64,000 bases of DNA from Pseudalkalibacillus sp052246725 (GCA_052246725.1 JBQQCL010000003.1), one strand, 5' to 3'; counted from the stretch's first letter, positions 1-8,431 are shown. Notes: a model not told the origin generated them from the letters alone. Program-made: numbers and translations.

Positions 1-945
1 GATGAACAACCATTCTGCTCCGATATTGTTCGTAAAGAATTCCTGTGCCATCGTTCCTAGGCGGTAATAGCTCAACAGCTCTCCCAATGCACTCGCAGCA
101 GCCAATGCAAACAGGGATAAGGAACTTAATGCCAACGTCTCCATCAAAATCTTCGGCAAGTCTTTCAGTTTCAATGTTTTATAGTAAAACATACAGACGA
201 GCAGTGTATATAATGACGCGATGGCTGCGGCCTCTGTCGCTGTGAAGAATCCTGAGATGATCCCGCCGATGATGATGACGGGTGTTAATAATGCCGGAAA
301 TGCTTCAGCGAACATCCGGAAAAATTGCTTGAATTCTACCCGTTCCGCTTTCGGATAATTCCGTTTGACAGCAATGAAGTACATCATGATCATCATCGCC
401 AGCCCGATCAGGATCCCTGGCACGATGCCACCGAGAAATAATGCACCGATAGACGCATTGGTCAGACCAGCGAAGATGATCATCGGGATGCTTGGCGGAA
501 TGACGACACCTATCGTTGACGAGGCGGACGTGACACCTACAGCCGTTTCTTTTTCATAACCTTTATTCCGCATGCTCGGGATCAGAATTTTCCCGACACC
601 AGCCGTATCAGCCTGTGATGCTCCCGAAACCCCGGCAAACATCATTGATACGAGGATATTCGCGTGTGCCAGCCCGCCACGGATCGGACCGACGATGGCG
701 AGGGCAAGATTGATCAACTTCTCGGATATTTTACCAGAGTTCATCAAATTGGCCGCAAGGATGAATAATGGAACAGCCAACAGGACAAACGAATCGAGGC
801 CATTGACCATTTTCATCGAAACCGTCGCTTCAGGTGTGTAAGGAATGCCCGAAATCCCGACTAATGCAACAATACCGATGACGAATGCGATCGGAACCCC
901 GATCAACATCAAGACGATGAAGAGTGCAAGTAATAGAAATCCCAT
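1..945 (-). CDS. dctM: TRAP transporter large permease DctM (partial, 3' end off window)
   Basis: This is the 12-helix membrane subunit of a tripartite ATP-independent periplasmic (TRAP) transporter, which moves an organic acid with sodium using the DctP binding protein and DctQ. 315 codons are visible; the family is usually about 425 residues, so the C-terminus lies beyond the left edge. The visible protein is almost wholly hydrophobic and carries the family stretch FAGVSGASQADTAGVG. The ATG at 945 overlaps the dctQ stop as TAATG, showing translational coupling. It is the last visible gene of the LacI-hxlB-dctPQM operon. The substrate cannot be read from the sequence; a sugar acid is inferred from the neighbours. 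Confidence 0.93.
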   Translation of the reverse strand, partial: MGFLLLALFIVLMLIGVPIAFVIGIVALVGISGIPYTPEATVSMKMVNGLDSFVLLAVPLFILAANLMNSGKISEKLINLALAIVGPIRGGLAHANILVSMMFAGVSGASQADTAGVGKILIPSMRNKGYEKETAVGVTSASSTIGVVIPPSIPMIIFAGLTNASIGALFLGGIVPGILIGLAMMIMMYFIAVKRNYPKAERVEFKQFFRMFAEAFPALLTPVIIIGGIISGFFTATEAAAIASLYTLLVCMFYYKTLKLKDLPKILMETLALSSLSLFALAAASALGELLSYYRLGTMAQEFFTNNIGAEWLFI

Positions 946-1454
946 TATCCATTGACCTCCTTCGCTTTTCCTGTATGGACTTGATCCACTTTTGCTGCCT
1001 GGACATGATCGATCAGATGGGAAAAGGAATAGATGATCATCGTTCCAGCCATGATCGGAACGGACATCCATATATACCCCATTTTCATATCAGGGATCGA
1101 TGCCCATGTATAATTCCAGAATTCGACTGCGACCTGGACACCTAATAGGAAGATGAATACGTTGAACGTGATGAGCACCAGATCATTGACGATTTTCAAA
1201 GAGGTTTTCCGCTTCCCTTTCAATTTTTTCAGGATAAAATCAAAGTTGAAATGCTCACGGCGATTGACCATGATCGCTGCTCCCATGAAGATCGCCCAAA
1301 TGAACGAATAATTGGCGACCTCCTCTGTCCAGATGATTGAAATGCCTAAATGCCTCGTGATGATCTGTAACATGATGACGAAAAAGAAAATAGATAAGAA
1401 TAGGATGGCGACTGTCATTTGCAATCTCTCAAGAACTTGTACGAAACGTTTCAT
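945..1454 (-). CDS. dctQ: TRAP transporter small permease DctQ
   Basis: This is the four-helix small subunit that joins DctM in the membrane part of a TRAP transporter. It has about 169 residues, with hydrophobic segments near residues 12-32, 45-65, 85-105 and 125-145, and a basic loop in the middle. I place the start at the ATG at 1454 (MKRFVQVLERLQ) because GGGAGG lies a few bases upstream; an in-frame ATG at 1469 has no comparable ribosome site. The stop overlaps the dctM start by one base, and dctP ends 19 bases upstream, so the three genes are one transport unit. Confidence 0.93.
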   Translation of the reverse strand: MKRFVQVLERLQMTVAILFLSIFFFVIMLQIITRHLGISIIWTEEVANYSFIWAIFMGAAIMVNRREHFNFDFILKKLKGKRKTSLKIVNDLVLITFNVFIFLLGVQVAVEFWNYTWASIPDMKMGYIWMSVPIMAGTMIIYSFSHLIDHVQAAKVDQVHTGKAKEVNG

Positions 1455-1473
1455 AGAATTCCCTCCCAAGCTG

Positions 1474-2496
1474 TTATTCTAGTTCTCTGATTTTCTTCAA
1501 TAGGTCTTCTGCCTCGATTTCCTTAGCGAAGTCATCCAATATCGGCTTGGCGATCTCGATGAAAGGTTCTCGATCGATCTCGTTGACGACCGCCCCTTCT
1601 TCGATTGCTTTTTCCTTATATTCGATATCCTGTTTGAGGGTCTCTTCACGTTCTGCCTTCACCGATTCCTCTGCCGCCTGCAAGATGATTTCCTGATGTT
1701 CCTTTGAGTAGTCATCGAATTTCTCACCATTGATCAATAATAGTCTTGTCGTATAATCGTGGGCTGTTTCCGATATATATTTTCCGTTCGGAGTCGTATG
1801 GTGAGCCTGCTGGACGAAAAACGGGTAAGCGTTTTCAGATGAATCGACGACATCCTGCTGCAAGCCCTGGTACAGTTCGCCCCATGCTATATTGGATGGG
1901 ATAGCTCCTGTTTTCTTCCAGAAATCTGAAATGATCCCGGATGTTTGTGTCCGTAGTGAAACACCTTTCAGATCTTCCACTGATTCGATTGGTTTCTTTC
2001 CGTAATAATGTCGGACACCCGCTGTCCAATAGCCTAATAGTTTAAAAGAATTATCGGATTTTTCATTGATGATTTCCGCCATTTCTTTTCCGACTTCCCC
2101 ATCAACGGTTTTCAACCAATGGTCATAGTCTTTGAACAAATATGGTGCGGAAAATAGATCGACTTCCCTTATCCCTGTCTGGGTCATGAAACCAGGTGAT
2201 GCAAGCACGACATCTGCAGCACCGAGTTGAAGTTTTTCAACCAGCTGGGATTCCTCCGTCCCGATCGTACCGGCATGGACTTCGACTTCAATCGATCCGT
2301 TTGATTCCTTTTCGGCCACCTCTTTAAATTTCAATAAACCGACCTGGAACGGATTATCAGGAGAGGTCTGGTTATGGGCAGCAATGATTTTGATCTTCCC
2401 ATCTCCATTTGGATCCGCTTCGTCTGTGTTGCAACCGGAAAGGATTGCAATCGTTGCAATAATCAGAAAAATGAAGCCGTATTTGATTTTGCTCAT
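1474..2496 (-). CDS. dctP: TRAP transporter substrate-binding lipoprotein DctP
   Basis: This is the extracytoplasmic solute receptor of the TRAP system, which captures substrate outside the cell and delivers it to DctQM. It has 340 residues and begins with a lipoprotein signal: basic MSKIKYG, a hydrophobic run, then ILSGC with the lipid-modified Cys at residue 22. The family DctP fold follows, including the GVSLRTQTSG stretch where a conserved Arg contacts carboxylate ligands in related receptors. I chose the ATG at 2496 because GGAGG lies just upstream; the longer ATG at 2526 would bury the signal. A consensus catabolite-response element lies in the 130-base gap upstream, so dctPQM may have extra carbon control. 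Confidence 0.93.
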   Translation of the reverse strand: MSKIKYGFIFLIIATIAILSGCNTDEADPNGDGKIKIIAAHNQTSPDNPFQVGLLKFKEVAEKESNGSIEVEVHAGTIGTEESQLVEKLQLGAADVVLASPGFMTQTGIREVDLFSAPYLFKDYDHWLKTVDGEVGKEMAEIINEKSDNSFKLLGYWTAGVRHYYGKKPIESVEDLKGVSLRTQTSGIISDFWKKTGAIPSNIAWGELYQGLQQDVVDSSENAYPFFVQQAHHTTPNGKYISETAHDYTTRLLLINGEKFDDYSKEHQEIILQAAEESVKAEREETLKQDIEYKEKAIEEGAVVNEIDREPFIEIAKPILDDFAKEIEAEDLLKKIRELE

Positions 2497-2576
2497 GTTG
2501 GTATACCTCCATTTGTAGATTGTCATATGCTTTTATTACATGAGGTCTTTTTTCGTTTAATGCTTGTCCGCAAGAC

Positions 2577-2590
2577 TGTGACCGCTTTCA
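2577..2590. promoter_or_regulatory. candidate cre (CcpA) site between hxlB and dctP
   Basis: The 14 bases TGTGACCGCTTTCA match the published Bacillus cre consensus TGWNANCGNTNWCA at every fixed position. The site lies in the 130-base gap between hxlB and dctP. It could act as a roadblock or promoter-proximal repression site for the transporter genes. I see no convincing -35/-10 pair in the gap. Confidence 0.5.
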
Positions 2591-2626
2591 ATTCATCGTA
2601 AATGGGATGGATTGGATCCCCCCTGT

Positions 2627-3184
2627 CTACTCAAGGTTTGCATGTTTTTGGTTTAAGTTGGAATGGCTCTTCCCTGCCGGTTGCTGCTCAAGGAGATAGA
2701 CGACGATTGCATCCAATAACAGGTGAGCCGATTGATCAAACTGGCTTCCCAGCGGCTGGATCGTATCCGGCTCCGATGGAAGGCGTTTCTTGGTTGCTGC
2801 CGGTATCGTGAGCAAGAAATCACTGATCCGCCCGATGGCCGAATCCTTATTGGTCGTCACTAAAGCGACCTTTGCATCAATCTCTTTGGCTTTTTCTGCG
2901 TATTGCACGAGTGAACCTGTACTCCCTGAACCTGAGATGAGGACCAATAGATCACCGGTTTCGATGCTCGGGGTGATCGTCTCTCCCACGACATAGATTG
3001 GAAAACCGCTATGCATCAACCGCATCGCGAATACTTTGCCGATCAAACCGGAACGTCCTGTACCCGCCACAAAGATCCGTTTCACCTGATTCAATTCATC
3101 TGCAAGCCGGATGGCCTCATCGGTGTCCACACTTCCTAACACTTCCTGTACTTCTGAAGCAACTGTCTGGATGATCTTTTCCAT
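2627..3184 (-). CDS. hxlB: 6-phospho-3-hexuloisomerase (SIS domain)
   Basis: HxlB interconverts D-arabino-hex-3-ulose 6-phosphate and fructose 6-phosphate in the cytoplasm, the second step of the ribulose monophosphate pathway. The protein has 185 residues, the usual length, and is a single SIS domain: VAGTGRSGLIGKVFAMRLMH near residue 40, then ISGSGSTGSL near 88. It ends KHANLE, matching my recollection of the B. subtilis HxlB tail (HHANLE). The ATG at 3184 is preferred because AGGTGAG precedes it; the GTG nine bases upstream lies inside that ribosome site. The usual partner HxlA is not in the window, so the isomerase may serve another sugar-phosphate route. It sits 24 bases after the LacI gene. 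Confidence 0.85.
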   Translation of the reverse strand: MEKIIQTVASEVQEVLGSVDTDEAIRLADELNQVKRIFVAGTGRSGLIGKVFAMRLMHSGFPIYVVGETITPSIETGDLLVLISGSGSTGSLVQYAEKAKEIDAKVALVTTNKDSAIGRISDFLLTIPAATKKRLPSEPDTIQPLGSQFDQSAHLLLDAIVVYLLEQQPAGKSHSNLNQKHANLE

Positions 3185-3208
3185 TACACTCACCTTCCCT
3201 TATGTAGT

Positions 3209-4210
3209 TCAACACGATTCCCTTACGATCAGTTGTGGTTCAAAACGGTAGATCTCTGTATCCCCATTGTCTTTGTCGATGATCAGGTTGAAGAGAATTT
3301 CTGCCGCCTTATTCCCCATTTCGAATGCGGGTTGTATGATTGTCGACAAAGCTGGACTGTATATGCTGGCAAAAGATACATCATCGACATTGATCAGTGC
3401 CAGATCCCCCGGTATCTTGATCCGATGCTTTTTCGTATAGGCAAGCACCTCGAATAAGGTACGGTCATTAACGGCGAATATCGCGTCTGGCGGTTCTGGG
3501 AGTTTCATCATTTTTTCGATCTTTGCTTGCATGTCGTTGATTTCCCCGCTGATGATGTATTCCGGATTGACCGGCCTATCATGTTTTTCCAACGCTTTCT
3601 TATACCCTTCGACCCGTTCCACCCTTGGCGTGACATTTCTTCCGAGTGGCGGTGAGATAATCCCGATCCGCTCATAGCCTCTTTCCACAAATTCCTCCAC
3701 AGCCAGCAAGGACGCCTTCTCGTTATCAAGGAGGAGCGTATTGATCGAGATTCCAGGGACGATCCGGTCAATGAATAGGACAGGATACTGGGCATCAATC
3801 AACTTTTTGTACAGATCAACATTTCCTCCAGTAGGAAATGCGATGATTCCGTCAACTTGTTTTGCCCAGAGCATTTCGATATACTTTTTTTCTTTTGCAG
3901 GATCATCATCCGCATTGCAGACGATGACATGGAACCCTTTCTCATTACAGAAATCCTCGATCGCCCGGATGACCTGGGTAGAGAACACGTGCAAGATGTT
4001 GGCGACGATGACGCCGATTGTCGTGGATGATTTTTGTTTCAGTCCCCTTGCCATGATATTGGGACTGTACCCAAGCTCCTCGATCGCTTTCTTGATCCGT
4101 TCTTTTGTCTTTTCGCCCATATAGTCATAACGCTGATTCAAATATTGGGATACTGTACTTTTGGAAACTTCCGCATGTTTTGCAACTTCTGCTATCGTGA
4201 TCCTTTTCAT
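3209..4210 (-). CDS. LacI-family transcriptional repressor (KdgR-like)
   Basis: This is a sugar-responsive DNA-binding regulator of 333 residues. The N-terminal LacI helix-turn-helix is clear (TIAEVAKHAEVSKSTVSQYL, residues 4-23), followed by the hinge helix and a periplasmic-binding-like effector domain from about residue 60. The start at 4210 follows AGGAG with good spacing. It is the first gene of the hxlB-dctPQM operon. A perfect 29-bp palindrome made of two LacI-type operator halves lies directly between its promoter and start codon, so autoregulation is very likely. The overall pattern resembles regulators of 2-keto-3-deoxygluconate or hexuronate use, but that assignment is inference. 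Confidence 0.9.
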   Translation of the reverse strand: MKRITIAEVAKHAEVSKSTVSQYLNQRYDYMGEKTKERIKKAIEELGYSPNIMARGLKQKSSTTIGVIVANILHVFSTQVIRAIEDFCNEKGFHVIVCNADDDPAKEKKYIEMLWAKQVDGIIAFPTGGNVDLYKKLIDAQYPVLFIDRIVPGISINTLLLDNEKASLLAVEEFVERGYERIGIISPPLGRNVTPRVERVEGYKKALEKHDRPVNPEYIISGEINDMQAKIEKMMKLPEPPDAIFAVNDRTLFEVLAYTKKHRIKIPGDLALINVDDVSFASIYSPALSTIIQPAFEMGNKAAEILFNLIIDKDNGDTEIYRFEPQLIVRESC

Positions 4211-4241
4211 ATAAGAACTCCTAATCTAACTTTTTGTGGAA

Positions 4242-4270
4242 ACTAAACCGATTTAGTAAATCGGTTTAGT
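4242..4270. promoter_or_regulatory. perfect 29-bp palindrome: double LacI-type operator
   Basis: The arms ACTAAACCGATTTA and TAAATCGGTTTAGT are exact reverse complements around a central G. Each arm contains TAAACCGATTTA or its complement, itself a near-palindrome centred on CG as LacI-family operators are. The site lies just downstream of the -10 box of the operon promoter, where bound repressor would block transcription. The adjacent LacI gene is the obvious ligand. Confidence 0.8.
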
Positions 4271-4273
4271 GAA

Positions 4274-4302
4274 AGTATAAAATAGTTGAAAGCGTTTTAC
4301 AA
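4274..4302 (-). promoter_or_regulatory. sigma-A promoter of the LacI-hxlB-dctPQM operon, with imperfect cre overlapping the spacer
   Basis: On the minus strand TTGTAA (4297-4302) and TATACT (4274-4279) are separated by exactly 17 bases. An imperfect cre-like sequence, TGAAAGCGTTTTAC (4287-4300), overlaps the spacer and -35 region; it matches 12 of 14 consensus positions. The operator palindrome follows the -10 box directly. The arrangement suggests combined LacI and CcpA repression. Confidence 0.7.
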
Positions 4303-4340
4303 CCGTTCCTTGGAATGATTTTATTCCAATTTAAATTCCT

Positions 4341-4428
4341 AAAGAAAACTTGGCAAAGCCAAGCCATTGTCGCAGCCTGAGCCTTAGTTGCGCTGATATT
4401 GAAGAAAGTATTTTTATACTTTCTTTAA
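4341..4428 (-). repeat. interspersed three-hairpin terminator-like repeat, copy A
   Basis: About 88 bases, recognised by near-identity to copies at 58121-58209 and 60876-60962 and a degenerate copy at 8432-8475. Read on the minus strand it forms a hairpin from AGAAAGTAT and ATACTTTCT, then a central GGCTCAGCC-type hairpin, then CTTGGCTTTGCCAAG followed by TTTTCTTT, the form of an intrinsic terminator. It lies downstream of the minus-strand DUF1385 gene, behind that gene's own terminator. Confidence 0.75.
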
Positions 4429-4431
4429 GTG

Positions 4432-4463
4432 CAAAAAAGCCCCCGGCCATATTGCCGGGAGCT
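4432..4463 (-). terminator. intrinsic terminator of the DUF1385 gene
   Basis: On the minus strand AGCTCCCGGC and GCCGGGGGCT form a GC-rich stem with a short loop, followed by TTTTTTGC. It lies immediately after the DUF1385 stop codon. Confidence 0.8.
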
Positions 4464-4467
4464 CAAA

Positions 4468-5196
4468 TTATGCTTCTACGCTTTTTAACGTGTTCATGCT
4501 TTCGATTGCGATGTTGAGGTGTTTTTCCTCAGGCTCGCTCGTGAAACAGTAGTGTTGCAGGAAAGAGCCTAGCTTATAGAATGGTTTCAAGCGGCTTCTC
4601 TTCATACGGAACATTTCATAGCCGATGCTCCACGCAATCAGCATGTTGAGGAGCATACTCTCCATGAAAAAGGAAAGGAGTATTGTGTTGAACACGATGA
4701 ACACTACAAGATTCGTCCCGCAGCGCGGATGGACTCTTGGCTGGTTCGCAACATTTTCATAGGTCAACGGGAGGTTTTTGTCCTCGCAATGCGCAACCAT
4801 ATGTTCAGCCGCATGATACTTCGAAATGCTCGTGAACCGGATGACCAGACCCGCTATTGCGATCATTGCTACTGAAAAGAGCCATTCTTTTTCCGTTAAA
4901 AGCACACTGCTGCCTGCCTGTCCACCTGGCAAGGCTTTCCCTACTAAAAGTAGCGCCGCAAACGCCAGGACGAGCTGCTTGTACACATTCATCATCGCTT
5001 TGACGATCGACCAGAGCCCTCTGACAAAAGGAATTTTGTTCAGGAAGGTATCCAGCCTGCCTTCACCCTTATGTAGCGGTTGTACTTTTGCTTCAAGTTT
5101 TCCATTGTGATTGACTGCTTTTACGCGATAGTTTTTGCCGATGAACAAGACGCTGTTCAGTCCGGCAGCTCCACCTTTGTATACCTGCATCCACAT
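4468..5196 (-). CDS. DUF1385 membrane protein (divergent YqhQ-like)
   Basis: This integral membrane protein belongs to DUF1385, whose biochemical role I do not know. The family signature is clear in the middle: KYHAAEHMVAHCE then NQPRVHPRCGTNLV, with conserved His and Cys residues that could bind metal. Hydrophobic segments flank it. At about 242 residues it is shorter than typical YqhQ (about 318), and the N-terminal glycine-rich family motif is degenerate here. The start is uncertain: I prefer the ATG at 5196 behind AAAGGAA, though translation could begin upstream at 5232 or at the ATG at 5190. It stands alone between two terminator-type hairpins. Confidence 0.8.
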   Translation of the reverse strand: MWMQVYKGGAAGLNSVLFIGKNYRVKAVNHNGKLEAKVQPLHKGEGRLDTFLNKIPFVRGLWSIVKAMMNVYKQLVLAFAALLLVGKALPGGQAGSSVLLTEKEWLFSVAMIAIAGLVIRFTSISKYHAAEHMVAHCEDKNLPLTYENVANQPRVHPRCGTNLVVFIVFNTILLSFFMESMLLNMLIAWSIGYEMFRMKRSRLKPFYKLGSFLQHYCFTSEPEEKHLNIAIESMNTLKSVEA

Positions 5197-5325
5197 CACA
5201 TTCCTTTTCATTCGGATAGTACCAGTGTACAATAATCTGAATCTTTTAACAATACTTAAACGAGGGCTTGTTGGGACAAGATTTGGATATAAAGATACTA
5301 TCCCTATTTTTGTAAGGAGGCAGAA

Positions 5326-5505
5326 ATGCGTTTACTCTATATCCCCTTGCTCATGGCAGCCGTCGGGTTCGCAATCGGTTTTGCCCAAGAAGGGCTTCAA
5401 GTCGGGCTCATCTATGCAATCGGCTTTTTCAGCGGAAGTGCCATCTATCGGACCATGCGGCATGTGATCGTAAAGAATGCGAAAAAAATCAGCCACAAGC
5501 GTTAA
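5326..5505 (+). CDS. small two-helix membrane protein, 59 aa
   Basis: I do not recognise this protein. The ORF begins MRLLYIPLLMAAVGF directly after AAGGAGG (5314-5320) and encodes 59 residues. Two hydrophobic segments (about residues 3-20 and 26-43) are followed by a strongly basic tail ending KKISHKR, which would lie in the cytoplasm. An intrinsic terminator begins within its last codons, which supports a real short transcription unit. It is one of the few plus-strand genes here and diverges from the DUF1385 gene. Confidence 0.65.
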   Translation: MRLLYIPLLMAAVGFAIGFAQEGLQVGLIYAIGFFSGSAIYRTMRHVIVKNAKKISHKR

Positions 5506-5526
5506 ATGCTTATGGCTGGTTTTTTG
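5491..5526 (+). terminator. intrinsic terminator overlapping the 59-aa ORF stop
   Basis: AGCCACAAGC pairs with GCTTATGGCT (one mismatch) around a 7-base loop and is followed by GGTTTTTTG. The stem contains the last codons of the small ORF. It could also terminate leftward transcripts from the ggt side, though the minus-strand T-run is weak. Confidence 0.65.
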
Positions 5527-7297
5527 TTATTTCGAATGACCTTTTCCAGGCTTGTTTATTCCAATAGCGGCTCCAATCCGTCTGGAATCGGATGCCCCGT
5601 AGAACAGACCTTTGTCATAATCAATCTGGATACTCTGGACGTTTCCGATCGTCAGCCGGGATCCGATATTATGACCCATCGCAGCTAGTTCCGAACGGAC
5701 TTCGGATGGAATGCCTTCTTCCCAGTTCATGGCTGAAGTATGCGAGTTATAGATTCTCGGTGCCTCGATCTTCTTTCAGTCCCATGTCATACTCGACCAG
5801 GTTCAGGAATACTTGCAGGACGGAAACGATGATCCGTGGTCCGCCAGGTGAACCGAGCGTCAAGACTGGTTTACCGTCTTCAAGCACCATCGTCGGTGTC
5901 ATGCTGCTCATCGGCCGTTTGTTCGGCTGTACTTCATTTGCTCCATCTGGGCGGGCATCGAAGTCTGTGATTTCATTATTCAGCATCACGCCGTAACCTG
6001 GGATCATGATTCCCGTACCGAATACCTGTTCAATCGTTGTCGTATAGGATACGACATTGCCCCATTTGTCGGCGACAGTGAAGTGGGTCGTCTCACCCAT
6101 TTCCTTATCATCCGCTTGCTCGACGACCTCCATCGCCGGGTCAGCATCTTCATATTGCCATGGGTCACCGGCTTCGACATTCTGGTTCGCTTCGTCTAGA
6201 TCGATCAGCGTCCGTCTCTCCTCGATATAATCAGGATGGAGCATACCATTCATCGGAACATCGACGAACTCCGGATCCCCGATATACGCTGCCCGATCCG
6301 CGTAACTGACCTTCATCGCCTCCGATAACAGGTGGTATTTTTCAACGGAATTTTCACCGTATTGCCCGATATCGAAGTCTTCCAACAGCTTAAGCATTTG
6401 CAAGAGCGTCAAACCACCTGAGCTTGGCGGTGGCATACTTGCAATCTCGTAATTTTTATAATCACCGTACACCGGTTCATCTTCTGTCACATCATAGTTT
6501 GCAAGATCTTCAGTCGTCATGCTTCCACCGAAATCCTGTACAACCTCAGCAAGAGCATGCCCGATTTCCCCGTTATAAAAGGCATCGGTTCCATGTGCAC
6601 GGATCAATTTCAATGTTTTCGCAAGGTCTTTTTGCTGAAGCCACTCGCCTGCTTCAAGCGGATCGCCCTCTGGTAAAAAGACATCTTTGGCAGCAGTGGC
6701 TGATAGCTTGTCTTCATTCGATGCAATCATGCGCGCTAGATATTCATCGATCGCAAAGCCTTTATCTGCAAGGTGGATCGCCGGGGTGATCAATTGCTGC
6801 ATCGGTCTTGTCCCCCATTTTTCATGAGCGGTTTCTAAACCTTTCAAGGTACCAGGCACACCTACTGCATTACCGTGTCTCGAGCGTTCTCCAAATGGGA
6901 TGATGTTCCCATTTTCGTCAAGGAACATGTCAGGTTTGGCTCCGGCTGGTGCTCTTTCGCGGCTGTTGATGATCGTGACGTCATCTGCTTCAGCATCATA
7001 AACCATCATGAAGCCGCCGCCACCGATTCCAGACATCATCGGTTCCACGACATTCAGCGCGAATTGGATCGCGATCGCCGCATCCATTGCGTTCCCACCC
7101 TTTTTTAATACATCAGCTCCGACTTTCGATGCCAGCGTATGTGAGGTGGATACCATCCCGTGGGTACCGACATCATATTCTTTCAATTCATCAGGATTGT
7201 CTTTCTTTGCAACCCCTGAAGCTGGAGCCAATGAGAATAGCAATACGAAAGCCAACAATGCGTACGTGATTTTCTTCCAGTACAACTTCGACATCAT
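5527..7297 (-). pseudogene. ggt: gamma-glutamyltranspeptidase, frameshifted near its C-terminus
   Basis: Ggt is a secreted Ntn-hydrolase that cleaves gamma-glutamyl bonds of glutathione and polyglutamate. The first frame (7297 to 5747, 516 codons) has a signal peptide, the large subunit, and the small subunit starting at Thr403 of TTHFTV, the autocatalytic nucleophile. It then shifts: after MGLKE it reads DRGTENL and stops. The normal continuation (IEAPRIYNSHTSAMNWEEG ... RRIGAAIG) lies in another frame and runs to 5527. The break is at about 5760-5770, consistent with loss of two bases or gain of one. The missing 70-80 residues close the small-subunit fold, so the product is probably inactive unless this is a sequencing error. 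The start follows AGGAGAGG. Confidence 0.85.
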
Positions 7298-7609
7298 ACC
7301 AATCCTCTCCTGATTTTAAAATATTTTGAATTATGTAAAATTTTATCATTAAAAAAATTTGTTGAATCACCATCTATCTTGTAAGAACCTGTGAATCTAT
7401 TATGAACACAGTACTTTTTCAGCATCCTGAAAATATGATTCTATGCCGAATCACCTACATATCCTTGTACCTTCTGTCCCGATTTGTCGACGAGGCGTTC
7501 TGAAATTGGTTGTTAAATGGTTTGATATTCCTGTTTATTCGAAAGTATCTAAGGAAAGAAAGAACACATAAAAGCTCCCCTTAGCGATAAGCTGGGGAGC
7601 TTGTTTATT
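7298..7609. other. 312-bp intergenic region with a bidirectional terminator hairpin
   Basis: No ORF with a ribosome site is visible. The only clear structure is a hairpin at 7572-7602 (AAGCTCCCC pairing with GGGGAGCTT) next to the DUF1062-S4 stop codon, with A/T-rich flanks on both sides; it would terminate that gene. The ggt promoter must lie in the left part, but I cannot pick a convincing -35/-10 pair. Confidence 0.6.
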
Positions 7610-8104
7610 TTATAGATCGATTGTTATTTGATCCGCTGTTTTCAGCCTTGCGGAGGGCTTGGCTGGCTCATCATTGAGGAGGATTCTGCCTTCCTGAATC
7701 TGTTGGGTGACTTCAGTCCGGCTCCAGTCTTCAATTTGGTCGGCAATGATTTTATCGAGACGGAACCTTCCTTGTACGTCTGAGAGCTTGATCGTGATTT
7801 TATCAGTACCGTTTGTTTGGTAGTCATTTATCTTGAGTGTGGTGAGCTCGCTGGATTGGTCTTGCTGGTCCTCCACCACTCTCGCGTGATCGGTGTACGC
7901 TTGATAGATTTCGAGTTTTTTGTTCCAGGTGTGGTTCTTATCACACTTGTAGATGGCGAACCGGTAGATATTCTTTCCGTTCGCGTTGTGCCGGCGAATC
8001 ATCGTATCTGTGAATCGGACGGTCTTGCCACAATTGCTGCAATGTCTTTCTACGGTATTGTCCTTCGTTTCTTGAAGCTTCCAGGTCAATCGGACCTTCT
8101 GCAT
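7610..8104 (-). CDS. DUF1062-like zinc-ribbon protein with C-terminal S4 RNA-binding domain
   Basis: A 164-residue cytoplasmic protein. The N-terminal half has a Cys pair (CSNCGK) and later a Cys in YKCDKNHTWNKK, with RRHNANGKNIYRF between them, the pattern of DUF1062. The C-terminal 50 residues look like an S4 RNA-binding domain: FRLDKIIADQI, then VTQQIQEGRILLND and a final DQITIDL strand. A role in binding structured RNA is therefore inferred; no enzymatic motif is seen. The ATG at 8104 follows AGAGGTG with normal spacing; the GTG at 8113 sits inside that ribosome site. It is transcribed alone. Confidence 0.75.
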   Translation of the reverse strand: MQKVRLTWKLQETKDNTVERHCSNCGKTVRFTDTMIRRHNANGKNIYRFAIYKCDKNHTWNKKLEIYQAYTDHARVVEDQQDQSSELTTLKINDYQTNGTDKITIKLSDVQGRFRLDKIIADQIEDWSRTEVTQQIQEGRILLNDEPAKPSARLKTADQITIDL

Positions 8105-8245
8105 TTCCTTCACCTCTTTTTGGATGTGAGGAAACGTAACGCTTCTATTTGGAGGTCTTGCAGTATGACGTTTTTAAGCAAACAAAAAAGAGGCACCCTT
8201 AAGGGAACCCCTGTATCATGCATGCTGCAGATATAGGTTACGTTC

Positions 8246-8342
8246 CTTTGTAATGGGATTTCGACAGACTGCTCCCGTTCAGCAAGTCTTGAAAAAGACC
8301 GCCTCCAGAGCGTCCATATCCAAAATGTTTTCCATTACAAAG
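8246..8342. ncRNA. candidate structured RNA or large inverted repeat
   Basis: CTTTGTAATGG at 8246-8256 is exactly complementary to CCATTACAAAG at 8332-8342. The 75-base interior holds further pairing, including GTCTT-GAAAA-AGAC and GGGA/TCCC. This resembles a closed multi-branch RNA of about 97 bases. No known family is recognised and the transcribed strand is unknown. Confidence 0.35.
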
Positions 8343-8431
8343 TGTATGTTGGCATAAAGGTGACCTGTATCCTTTCATTCCAAATAGAATACCTACAGTT
8401 TACTAGATGGTGGGATTTTTTACAAGTATAA

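Noticed and set aside
5527..5730. Separate 67-codon gene beside ggt
   Set aside because: It is the C-terminal piece of Ggt in a shifted frame (GASDSRRIGAAIG is the family end).
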